A DNA stretch of 13,159 bases from contig JAFAXJ010000480.1 of the NCBI GenBank assembly GCA_019241095.1, forward strand, positions 1-13,159, in the 5' to 3' direction. Within the stretch, counting starts at the first letter, position 1; each line of letters begins with the position of its first letter. Below are positions 1-7,062 of the stretch, piece after piece. The translations under genes and the position numbers were made by a program. The notes beneath the pieces were generated by a model. That model worked only from the letters and a program-made list of their open reading frames with translations. It was not told where the DNA came from and made no database searches. This DNA comes from Verrucomicrobiota bacterium (GTDB taxonomy: Bacteria > Verrucomicrobiota > Verrucomicrobiia > Chthoniobacterales > JAFAMB01).

Positions 1-59
1 TAACTAAAGAAGCCCTTCTGTTCAATATTGCATTACCTATCCTTTTCGCCACATGGCGA

Positions 60-340
60 TTAAGGCCGTTGCTGAGAAGCGTGCAGGATACGGGCAATTT
101 CGACAGCTTCTTGCCGGACGCGATAAATAACGACGAACGGCAAGCCGGAGACAAGCATTTCCCGCGTGTGGGGTTTGCGTCCTTTTCGTCCACGGTTCGA
201 CATCTCTTGCAGAGAGGCGGGCGCCTTCATAGATAACGTCTGCCACACGGCGGGCCTGCGCCGCGCCGAGATGGTGTGCGTTGTAATCGGATACACGGCA
301 AAAGATCATTCGCAGCAGGCTGCGTCCAGCGAACGGGCAT
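60..340 (-). pseudogene. ParE/RelE-type toxin, broken by two frameshifts
   Basis: Three segments in three different frames together spell one ParE-like toxin. The first starts at an ATG at 340 that overlaps the antitoxin stop (TAATG) and reads MPVRWTQPAANDL, a typical ParE N-terminus. The second (b frame, near 294-205) reads VSDYNAHHLGAAQARRVADV, the first helical hairpin. The third (near 206-60) reads MSNRGRKGRKPHTRE, then MLVSGLPFVVIYRV and ARILHASQQRP, the family's C-terminal sheet. Removing one base near 304-295 (a four-T run) and one near 225-206 (a C-rich run) restores about 92 residues, the usual family length. As written, the frame from 340 stops at 229-227 after 37 codons. Functional members of the family act on gyrase or on ribosome-bound mRNA; this copy should be dead unless the indels are sequencing errors. 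The family call is firm, the cause of the breaks is not. Confidence 0.72.
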
Positions 341-555
341 TATGCCGGATAGCGGCTGTCGATGATTTTGCGTATATCGCCGTGTTCGACGAATTCGCCC
401 CTGTCTGCGGCCGCAAAGCCTTTATCGACTTCGAGCCAAAACCACTCATCATAATTCAGGAAGTGTTCGAGCGCCTCTTGCACAAGCGTTCCGCCGCGCG
501 GCCTTGCTCCGTCATGCGCAATAGTTTGTTGGTCGGAGGTCAATGGCACTTCCAT
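340..555 (-). CDS. ParD/CopG-like antitoxin with an internally shifted segment
   Basis: This 71-residue protein lies directly upstream of the toxin remnant and shares the TAATG overlap with it, the standard antitoxin-then-toxin order. The start at 555 gives MEVPLTSDQQ, which resembles antitoxin N-termini. The C-terminal half (VQEALEHFLNYDEWF, then a stretch like LEVDKGFAAADRGEFVEH) matches small antitoxins that follow a ribbon-helix-helix-like fold with a toxin-wrapping tail. Residues 11-23 look foreign to the family, but the alternative frame over the same bases (524-485) reads LLRMTEQGRAAERL, which does fit. A pair of compensating one-base indels therefore seems to have replaced about 12 residues while keeping the rest in frame. 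No strong ribosome binding site is visible before 555. DNA binding and autorepression are known for the family and are not shown here. Confidence 0.62.
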   Translation of the reverse strand: MEVPLTSDQQTIAHDGARPRGGTLVQEALEHFLNYDEWFWLEVDKGFAAADRGEFVEHGDIRKIIDSRYPA

Positions 556-774
556 GCGAAGGGATTTTAACGCTTTGGCATAGCTGATGTCAAAACCCCC
601 TCGCAATGCACCCATTGCTTTATAGTTCACTCGGGCGCGGTTTTTTTGGCAGCGTTTGCGTTTGCGCCGGAGAACGGCGTTTTCCATCACTCGACTGCGT
701 AAACGCGCTTTTTTGCCGGAATTTAGCCAATCTCAGGCCGCATTGAGCCCATCAAAATCCTATCAAAAGCCCCT

Positions 775-1092
775 TCAATTGCTTGAGCCTTCATTGAACT
801 GCTTTTCGGCTGCGGCCACATCCTGGTCGTTTCCAAAATGGTTCAGCATTTCCAGTGTCGTCTCGGCTATCCGCCGCTCTTCGTCCCAATCCAATAACCG
901 GAAGGCCGATCGGAGCTCTTCCACCTCCGAAGTTTCGGGCTTCTTCTTCAGCCCGATAGCGATCAGCAGCGGCAGCCCGGGGAGTAATGCCGAAATGCCG
1001 TTTTTGGCATGCGCATAGGCTATCGTGGATATCGCCAATTCACCTGCCGTGGGCTCATCAGTTGCGATCGAGATATCTGTTGAGCTCCGCAA
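775..1092 (-). CDS. Small protein of unknown function, overlapping the TIR gene
   Basis: I do not recognise this 105-residue protein. The proposed start is a TTG at 1092, inside the last 35 bases of the upstream TIR gene. An AAAGG at 1103-1099 sits six bases ahead of it, so translation coupled to the TIR gene is plausible. No in-frame ATG gives a comparable product. The sequence has a moderately hydrophobic middle (GISALLPGLPLLIAIGL, residues about 32-48) followed by a charged, probably helical C-terminal half containing LLDWDEERRIAETTLEMLNH. The hydrophobic stretch is short for a membrane helix. Position and overlap suggest an accessory or partner protein of the TIR gene, but that is inference; it could also be a chance frame. 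Confidence 0.5.
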   Translation of the reverse strand: MRSSTDISIATDEPTAGELAISTIAYAHAKNGISALLPGLPLLIAIGLKKKPETSEVEELRSAFRLLDWDEERRIAETTLEMLNHFGNDQDVAAAEKQFNEGSSN

Positions 1093-2389
1093 TAGATGCC
1101 TTTAGGAAAAAGCTATTGATCTGCTTCATATCATGAAGCGTTCTCGCAATTAGTTCGGCAGACGGCAGTCCCTCCTGAATATGAGAGAACAATTTATCAT
1201 AGAGCGGCGGCCATTCTTCCTGAAGGCTCTTTCTAACGTCTTCTTGCATCGGAAACTCGAAAGCTTCTATAACTGTGGCTTGGTCTTCCATTCCGCGGAC
1301 TTGCGCGTCTGCAAGCATAGTCCTAAAGTCGTTCGTAATCTCGCGAATTACCTTTTGTACTTCGTTATCCTTTCTTGGTTTGTTGCGTAGCACGGAGTCA
1401 AGCTTCGGCAAATCTCTATCCAGCAATCGCCGGCGAAAAAACCAAGCCAAATTAAAAAGGTGATAAAGGCTTGTTTCTTTCGGATTTTTAGCCGGTTCAT
1501 AAGGAGTCACTACGGCGGCAGCTGCGAAAGTAAATCTCGCTTCATTTTCTGTCATTTCAGCCCTTTGAAGGCTTAAGCGGTAAACGCGATACTCATTGTC
1601 TGCTTCAGGCTCAAACTTTATCCGGACGCCGAGGGACGGATAGGGCACACGCTGAGAATCGTAAGCCTGCCACATCAAAACCGCTAAGGGATAAATCCAA
1701 GGCTCAGGTGATTCTAACCCCTTGATAAGATCCCGCCACAGCCAACTCACCGTATTCGGCGGTTTGCCAAATATCGTCTCCCAACCGCCATCGCCTTTCA
1801 GATAAGCCTCGGGAGGAATCTTCCCGTCTTTTAGACCCTGGATTTGACCAAGTTTCACGTGAATCACAAACGAAGGGCCGCCAAACAAAAATCGCGGTTT
1901 TTCGGTTCCGAGCACCGCCGAAATCATCCGATTTATATTCTGAGCGACGAGATCCGCGCTGTGGTCAAATAATTTCGGCGAAATTTGCCAAGGTTTTTCA
2001 ACATATATCTGGCGGAATAGCTCCTGTAATTTCTCTTCCGTTGCGGGGACCGAGACAAAGTTTTGCATCGGACCTGGAGGGGTATAATCAGGATGGTGGA
2101 GGCAAAACAGGCGGCGGTCCTTCCTGTCTTTCATGGTTGCTCTAAAAAATCCCGTTTCAAACAAGCACCAATCCCATTCGATCTGAGGTCCTTCATACAA
2201 AAGAATCAACCAGGAAGCCTCATTCAGGTCGTTCTCGATTTTCTCCCTCCAATCGATACCGGCCGGATACTTCCCCGAGTGATGGACGAGAACTCTTTCA
2301 CCCCCGAAAGCGGCGAGCCCTCCTGCAATCTGGATGGCTCTTTCGCTGGATTGCAGCTTATGACTGATAAAGATGGTTAGATTTTCCAT
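1058..2389 (-). CDS. TIR-domain protein with large uncharacterised C-terminal region
   Basis: This 443-residue protein starts with a TIR domain. Residues 5-10 (TIFISH) form the first strand, residues 58-65 (ASWLILLY) a central strand, and residues 71-81 (EWDWCLFETGF) carry the WCxxE-type signature, with Glu78 at the position of the catalytic glutamate of NAD-cleaving TIR enzymes. Bacterial TIR domains commonly hydrolyse NAD or make cyclic ADP-ribose signals during anti-phage defence; activity here is predicted only. Residues from about 150 to 443 match no domain I can name. They include an aromatic segment (PWIYPLAVLMWQAYDSQ), a strand-rich part near VYRLSLQRAEM, and a helical C-terminus; they may sense the trigger. 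I chose the ATG at 2389 because GGAG lies six bases upstream; an in-frame TTG at 2410 would add seven residues. It appears to be first in a two-gene unit with the small gene at 775. Confidence 0.8.
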   Translation of the reverse strand: MENLTIFISHKLQSSERAIQIAGGLAAFGGERVLVHHSGKYPAGIDWREKIENDLNEASWLILLYEGPQIEWDWCLFETGFFRATMKDRKDRRLFCLHHPDYTPPGPMQNFVSVPATEEKLQELFRQIYVEKPWQISPKLFDHSADLVAQNINRMISAVLGTEKPRFLFGGPSFVIHVKLGQIQGLKDGKIPPEAYLKGDGGWETIFGKPPNTVSWLWRDLIKGLESPEPWIYPLAVLMWQAYDSQRVPYPSLGVRIKFEPEADNEYRVYRLSLQRAEMTENEARFTFAAAAVVTPYEPAKNPKETSLYHLFNLAWFFRRRLLDRDLPKLDSVLRNKPRKDNEVQKVIREITNDFRTMLADAQVRGMEDQATVIEAFEFPMQEDVRKSLQEEWPPLYDKLFSHIQEGLPSAELIARTLHDMKQINSFFLKASIAELNRYLDRN

Positions 2390-2795
2390 AAACATCTCCA
2401 ACCAAAGCAAGGTTCGGCTGCAGGAGAACTTTCAACCGCATGGAGAATGATCCCAGTGAAACCGTTTACGGCCCAACTCTTAAATCTATCCACCAAAATT
2501 AAAATTTAAAGATCTATATCTATGAGATTAGCAAACCGGGATCTCTCAGCTTCAGGGACATCAGAACCTGCTTCACTGATTCGTCCGATGGCAGCTTTTT
2601 GCTACTGCGATCAACCGCCCTCGACGGCGCATCAGTGCGCATCTCGTCGCGAATCGAATGCGCAATCAGCGACGTCCCGGAATAGTCAAGCAAGATGGAC
2701 TGGTGAGACTATCAATAAAACACAACGCTTATCCGACTGCCTGCCGATGGAAACTACATCATCCCGCCGGAACCCGGCTAATGGTCCGCTCGGCT
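2390..2795. other. Intergenic spacer without a convincing gene
   Basis: This 406-base stretch separates the TIR gene from the P450 gene upstream of it on the same strand. Positions about 2482-2521 are strongly AT-rich and would suit a promoter for the TIR gene, but I could not place -35 and -10 boxes. On the minus strand a frame stays open from about 2706 to a TAG at 2522-2520; its first ATG (2642) gives only 40 residues and has no clear ribosome binding site. The plus-strand frame over 2522-2824 has the composition of a shadow. No terminator hairpin stands out. Confidence 0.5.
2396..2399 (-). promoter_or_regulatory. Ribosome binding site fixing the TIR gene start
   Basis: GGAG lies six bases before the ATG at 2389 (GGAGATGTTTATG). 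It supports that start over the upstream in-frame TTG at 2410 and over the ATG at 2395. Confidence 0.6.
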
Positions 2796-4124
2796 TCAGT
2801 ACATCGGGACACGTTCTAACTTGATCAGGAACTCGTTGAATGCGTGTGGAAGGGGCTTGCTAACATTGAGCATTGGCCTGATTAGCCTGTAACGAGGTTC
2901 TCGTAAGAATTCAGCAAGTACAGCGCCGCCGATAAATAGGGCCAGATTTTTGCCGGCACATATCTGTGTTCCGTTACTCAGATGATTAAAGTGATAATTT
3001 GTTTCAGTGTCCGACCATAGCTCCGGAGAAAACCGATCCGCCAAGGGCTGGTTCTCGGAATCCCGATGAAGAAAGCTATTTAAGATAATAACCTGGGTGC
3101 CTGCGGGAACCTTAACACCTCCAATTTGATCATCAGTGAGCATCAAACGAACGAGCATTGCAGTTGTTGGCCAAAGCCGCATCGCCTCTTGAAGGCATCC
3201 TCGAAGATATTTTAAGGAAATGATGTCGGAAGGCGATAGCGCGACGTATCGCGCGAGTTGAATCCTCACGCGCTCTTGCACTCTGGGATGAGCAACGATC
3301 AGCGCAAGCGCGCGTAGCGTGTTGGTTGCTAATGTCTCCATCATCGCAAACATCCAGTGAGTCACCTGATTCTCTACGCGGGTCACTGAGCTCGATGGAG
3401 CATGACTGCAGCGAGCACTAAGGCTGCCCGGTTCCGGGTTTGTCAGACGAGCCCGAATTGCCCGATAAAACTCATTAAAGTCCTTGGATTTACCCAATAG
3501 AAATACGCGATTGCTTTCCCGCATCATTCTTTCCAAGCGCTCAGTTAATTCAGTTTCGGTTTGAGGCGCCTCGCCAAAGATAATCCGCAGTGTGATGCGT
3601 TTAAACAATCGGTCGAAATCCTCCCAGACGAGATACCTGCGTTCCTGGTTAAGCAGCCCTTTAATTTCAGCCAGGATAATTTTATGGAAGAAATCCGCGT
3701 TCCCGTGCACCTGTGTATCAGAATCCAGAACAGATTCATTAAACCGACGCCGATCTTTCCACTCTTCACCCCGTGATATGGTTAATGCATTAGGCTGAAA
3801 ATGCGACATTCCCATTCGCTTTAAATCGGGGTCGGCGTATATGAATGGCGAATTATCTAGTACGTGCTTAATCCCATCATAGTCGAAGACAAGCAGCGAT
3901 CTATTTTTGAAAAGGTAGGTAGAGATGTAACCGGTCTGGTATTTGGCGCGGATGATTTGGCAGAATTTTACCGCCATTGGATCAGGATGAATGAAATCAA
4001 AAAGTACGCTCCAGAAGCGACTTCTGGTGAATATACCACGCAAAAAATAGGGTATGATATGAAATAGATTAAACTTAAATGTGTCGTTAAATGAGGCGGT
4101 CCGAATCTTTTCCATCGGGCACAT
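2796..4124 (-). CDS. Cytochrome P450, partner of the upstream haem dioxygenase
   Basis: This is a complete 442-residue P450. Visible landmarks are the C-helix Trp122 and Arg126 (GEEWKDRRRF), the I-helix at 257-275 (HWMFAMMETLATNTLRA), the ExxR pair Glu313-Arg316 (LQEAMRL), the ADRFSPE segment at 362-368, and the haem-ligand loop NGTQICAGKN with Cys389. The I-helix keeps an acid-alcohol pair (Glu263-Thr264) but has Met where many P450s have Gly, and the cysteine loop is NGTQICAG, not the usual FxxGxRxCxG. No N-terminal membrane anchor is obvious. The gene starts 49 bases after the peroxidase gene on the same strand, so co-transcription is likely. By analogy with fungal Ppo enzymes, where a dioxygenase domain feeds a P450 domain, it may use or rearrange a fatty-acid hydroperoxide; ordinary monooxygenation is the alternative. 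The start could also be the ATG three codons later; neither has a clear ribosome binding site. Confidence 0.9.
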   Translation of the reverse strand: MCPMEKIRTASFNDTFKFNLFHIIPYFLRGIFTRSRFWSVLFDFIHPDPMAVKFCQIIRAKYQTGYISTYLFKNRSLLVFDYDGIKHVLDNSPFIYADPDLKRMGMSHFQPNALTISRGEEWKDRRRFNESVLDSDTQVHGNADFFHKIILAEIKGLLNQERRYLVWEDFDRLFKRITLRIIFGEAPQTETELTERLERMMRESNRVFLLGKSKDFNEFYRAIRARLTNPEPGSLSARCSHAPSSSVTRVENQVTHWMFAMMETLATNTLRALALIVAHPRVQERVRIQLARYVALSPSDIISLKYLRGCLQEAMRLWPTTAMLVRLMLTDDQIGGVKVPAGTQVIILNSFLHRDSENQPLADRFSPELWSDTETNYHFNHLSNGTQICAGKNLALFIGGAVLAEFLREPRYRLIRPMLNVSKPLPHAFNEFLIKLERVPMY

Positions 4125-4173
4125 TTTGCAGTTTAACTAAACGCGATCACTCTGCTAGGAATGACCACTCAGG

Positions 4174-6120
4174 TCAGCCGACCACCCGCCAGGGCGCAAA
4201 GGCATTATCCACTTCGCGCAGAGCAGGACGAAGTTCAGGGTAATGTCGTAACAGCACGCTTTTCATGCCATTATTTGTGATCCAGTCCAATCCTTCTTGG
4301 GTGTAGATTTCCGGACGGAAATCGGTAGTAAAATAGCGGTCGCTCTCAAGGCGCCGCGACGCCATCAGAATAAAGATACGAAATGCAGTATCGCTGAATC
4401 CAAATCCAACCGGCAGGTCTTCGGCAAACATGCCGACCATGAGATCGACACGGTTAACATCACCGCCGTAAACCTCCCTGAGTTGTTGGGCCCAAACCCG
4501 GTTAGACGTAATTTCCTCGAAAGTTTTTACCGGTTGTTTGTGTATTAAACGGAGAAATTCGTTGTAACGCGGTACGCCCCGTTCGCGGTCGCGGGTGATA
4601 TCCACGGAGGCCAAGTCCAGGTACAACTGATTGCCAGCCTCGTCCTTAACATATTGGCCGCTTTCATCTTTCATCGGGAGTTGGCGCAGGAAACTGGGAT
4701 AATTGTGCAGGGTGATAGCTCCTGGATGCGAGATCCCGAACGAGTAAAAGATGTCTCCCATTGTAGTGCCGTCATCCAAAAGGTTTTGCGCCTTTTCAAA
4801 AGCGACCTCCGGAAAAAGCAGATCTTTAATCTGGGATCCGTCTGAAACGCGCCAGAATGTTAATCTTTCAGGGATCAGTGGGTGAAGACGGTAAACAGAA
4901 ACGAATTCTTCTGTCAGCGCGTAAGGCACTCCATAAAGCGCCTTCGGAGAGCCGGGGATGCCGCTAACGAGCTCGCTCGAGCCAATCCGTCCGAATACTT
5001 TGTGAATACCCTCTCCCGCTAGCCCCCACCAGTTGGCATTCAAAGCAATCTTGGTCGTGGGATGCGATAGAATCGCGGGCGTCCATTCGACGGTGTGGAT
5101 CTTCGCCATCAAAGCGGTGTTGATGAGCCTTGCCGTGTCAAAGAGTTGATCTTGCGACCAATACGGGTATGAACGGGACAATTCGTCATAGATAGCATTA
5201 TGCTCTCTGGAAAAAATAGTGTGTAGGAGAGCTAACCCGATCCACCAGTTTTGAGTGAAACCCGTCCGTGGTATGTGAGTGTTCGGATCAATCGGCAGCA
5301 AATGATCCTTGCCCTCAATCTTCAATTTGCCTTGATCCCTGAGCGATGCTGTTGTCTCCGGGTCGTCCCCATAAATTTGCGACGCGTCCCACCAGTGAGA
5401 CTCTTCATTGATGTATGTTGGAGGACTTCCGGACTCTTCCGGCGTACGCGTCGGATCAGCAGGAGTTCTTGGGATGTGCATTGGAGCGCCGCCAATCCAC
5501 TTATCTTCGGGCTCCAGCGGTATTTTCAAGTCGTTCTCTCCGAAGGTTGGAGCACGGCGATGAGCAAACCAATCGTGAGTTTGAAACTGGATCCAGGCTG
5601 CGGCGAGGAGATTCAAAGATTGTGCCGGCACAAAGCTCTCTCGCGCCAGCAAACGCTGACTCACAACGCGCGGGCTCGGGGTAAGGAGAGAAGACTCTTT
5701 TTCCGGAAACGTATTTTCCCTCGGCACATTGCGTCCAAACCGCTGGCCCGCCGCACCCATTTCGGGATGATCTAAATCATTGCACGTGCCGTCAGAGCGG
5801 CGTGCATATAAAGACCTTGTATCGCACTTGATTTTCTCAGTGGTTCCCGGAAGCGGAGGTGACGTGTCGTGAAGGTTTTTCTCGCGCAAGACCTCCCGGA
5901 AAGAGATGAGATTAAGCGCACCTAACCAGGGCGGCAGTTTGTGCCAGGCAACATATCGGTTTACAACCCCGAAAGCTCCCTCTAGTAAGCGCGAACCGAG
6001 CGACCGATGCCCTGTTTCCCCCGGTTGTGCCCGGAGTTGCCGAAAAATCAAAAAAGCAATGCCCGCTGCGAGCAGGTAGAGATACGACTTTCGCGAGTGG
6101 CGGTTTCTGCAACGATTCAT
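4174..6120 (-). CDS. Alpha-dioxygenase/cyclooxygenase-type haem peroxidase
   Basis: This is a complete 648-residue member of the animal haem peroxidase superfamily, closest in motif content to alpha-dioxygenases. The distal haem region is IQFQTHDWFAH with His182. Residues 409-414 (VYRLHP) hold Tyr410 and His413, matching the radical-forming tyrosine and proximal histidine of cyclooxygenases and plant alpha-dioxygenases. KIHTVEWTP supplies His342 and Thr347, and MASRRLESDR supplies Arg589/590, the positions that bind the fatty-acid carboxylate in plant alpha-dioxygenase structures. The family adds oxygen at C2 of fatty acids to give 2-hydroperoxides, so that reaction is the best prediction. 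Residues 1-32 are basic and then hydrophobic (SYLYLLAAGIAFLIF), an N-terminal membrane anchor or uncleaved signal. It is the promoter-proximal gene of a pair with the P450. No clear ribosome binding site precedes the ATG. Substrate and product are unproven. Confidence 0.9.
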   Translation of the reverse strand: MNRCRNRHSRKSYLYLLAAGIAFLIFRQLRAQPGETGHRSLGSRLLEGAFGVVNRYVAWHKLPPWLGALNLISFREVLREKNLHDTSPPLPGTTEKIKCDTRSLYARRSDGTCNDLDHPEMGAAGQRFGRNVPRENTFPEKESSLLTPSPRVVSQRLLARESFVPAQSLNLLAAAWIQFQTHDWFAHRRAPTFGENDLKIPLEPEDKWIGGAPMHIPRTPADPTRTPEESGSPPTYINEESHWWDASQIYGDDPETTASLRDQGKLKIEGKDHLLPIDPNTHIPRTGFTQNWWIGLALLHTIFSREHNAIYDELSRSYPYWSQDQLFDTARLINTALMAKIHTVEWTPAILSHPTTKIALNANWWGLAGEGIHKVFGRIGSSELVSGIPGSPKALYGVPYALTEEFVSVYRLHPLIPERLTFWRVSDGSQIKDLLFPEVAFEKAQNLLDDGTTMGDIFYSFGISHPGAITLHNYPSFLRQLPMKDESGQYVKDEAGNQLYLDLASVDITRDRERGVPRYNEFLRLIHKQPVKTFEEITSNRVWAQQLREVYGGDVNRVDLMVGMFAEDLPVGFGFSDTAFRIFILMASRRLESDRYFTTDFRPEIYTQEGLDWITNNGMKSVLLRHYPELRPALREVDNAFAPWRVVG

Positions 6121-6619
6121 ATTGGACTGTCTGATTTCCGATGAAATGTTCTTGATTCACCTTTCGGTGCATGTCTCTGGCGAACGAGCGCGCGTTGGGC
6201 TGCCACCTGATCACCGGTTTGTACTAACATGCCTGAGCTGTTTCAAACAAATTTTCACAATACAGCGCAATCATAGCAACCATTAAAGCCAAACTCCCCC
6301 GTTCAGCGGTTGTTATCCTTCCTACAGATCTTTCGTAAGTGACTCGGTACAGCCGCGAAGGGAATGCCCTTCCGCCAAAACGGCAGGGCATGGGCATGCA
6401 AATCTTGCTCACCCGATCACTTAGTTCGCTCGCCCGGATTGCAGATGTGTGCCTCGTCCCTGGCAGGTTGCCGCATCCCAGCGTCCCAAAGACGTCAGAC
6501 CTCCTTTCATCCGGATCGATCCCCTTCCATTAGATCATCGGGGCGGCTGAGTCGCCCGAGAGCAGGCACGGAAGGCCCAAGGGGTTTCAGCAGATTATGG
6601 AACAATTCGAAGTACGACA
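6121..6619. other. Divergent intergenic region, no gene seen
   Basis: This is the left part of the roughly 940-base region between the divergently transcribed peroxidase and phosphoesterase genes. The open frames here are short, lack ribosome binding sites and have no recognisable motifs. The clear structure is the hairpin at 6364-6391. Promoters for both flanking units should lie in this region, but I cannot assign boxes with confidence. Confidence 0.5.
6364..6391. repeat. Imperfect inverted repeat (hairpin)
   Basis: ATGCCCT at 6364-6370 pairs with AGGGCAT at 6385-6391. After a one-base mismatch, CCG at 6372-6374 pairs with CGG at 6381-6383, leaving a six-base loop. No T-run follows on either strand, so it is not a typical intrinsic terminator. 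It could be an operator or a leftover of a mobile repeat. Confidence 0.45.
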
Positions 6620-6847
6620 TCAAAACGCGTACGGTTTCACCTGGGCGCCATGTCCGGCAGGAGTTGACCGCTGGCAATAGCAGGTAAGATAGCGCCAGCT
6701 ATTGCTTTGTGTTCTCATGCGCACTACCCCCGTCTGATCTACAATATCGGCCACGAGCTGTGACTCCTCAACGGCAGGCTTGTCTGCGCGGCTATACGAA
6801 AGACATGGAATGGCATGCAAGAAAGTCTCTTCAACCCAACTGATAGA
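6620..6847 (-). pseudogene. Possible remnant of a second ParE-like toxin
   Basis: One frame contains SISWVEETFLHAI, then ADKPAV and QLVADIVDQT, which has the rhythm of the N-terminal helical hairpin of ParE toxins. Further on, a second frame offers EHKAIAGAI and IASGQLL, and the first frame ends with GHGAQVKP, recalling the end of such toxins. Between the helices, a third frame gives FHVFRIA where the first reads PCLSYSR. The middle of the family (the linker of about 20 residues) seems missing, and no antitoxin is recognisable upstream. The match is weak and assembled from several frames. Confidence 0.28.
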
Positions 6848-7062
6848 TCCTACTGAGCTTTCGGTGATTTGATACGCCGATTTCTTCTCTGCTCTTCGTC
6901 GGCTTCCGACAGGCGCGAATGATGGTCCCGGTTCAGAGGCGCATAATGCGAAAGGGTACGGCTGAACGACACCAATTTGCTTGCAATTTAATATGATGCC
7001 AGCCAATCGTATTCACCAGTGTTTTCCGATAAAACCATAGAAATCTTCAGCCTGAAGCGATT

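Noticed and set aside
166..570. A 134-residue open frame on the plus strand
   Set aside because: It runs opposite to the toxin-antitoxin remnants, whose family segments are read on the minus strand.
340..690. Antitoxin frame extended to an upstream start at 690
   Set aside because: The added 45 residues are rich in Arg and Lys and unlike the family; MEVPLTSDQQ at 555 fits the known N-terminus.
2522..2824. A 100-residue open frame on the plus strand in the TIR-P450 spacer
   Set aside because: It has no ribosome binding site or motif, its composition is shadow-like, and it runs into the P450 gene antisense.
2796..4124. P450 taken as a CYP74-type allene oxide synthase because of the CAGK motif
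   Set aside because: The I-helix keeps a Glu-Thr pair and the cysteine loop lacks the long CYP74 insertion, so the assignment is not supported; only a possible hydroperoxide-using role is kept.
5251..5775. A 174-residue open frame on the plus strand
   Set aside because: It lies antisense inside the peroxidase gene, whose own frame carries all family motifs; the plus-strand product has no recognisable features.
6364..6687. A 107-residue open frame on the plus strand in the divergent spacer
   Set aside because: It is rich in Ser, Arg and Pro, starts within the hairpin and has no ribosome binding site or domain signature.
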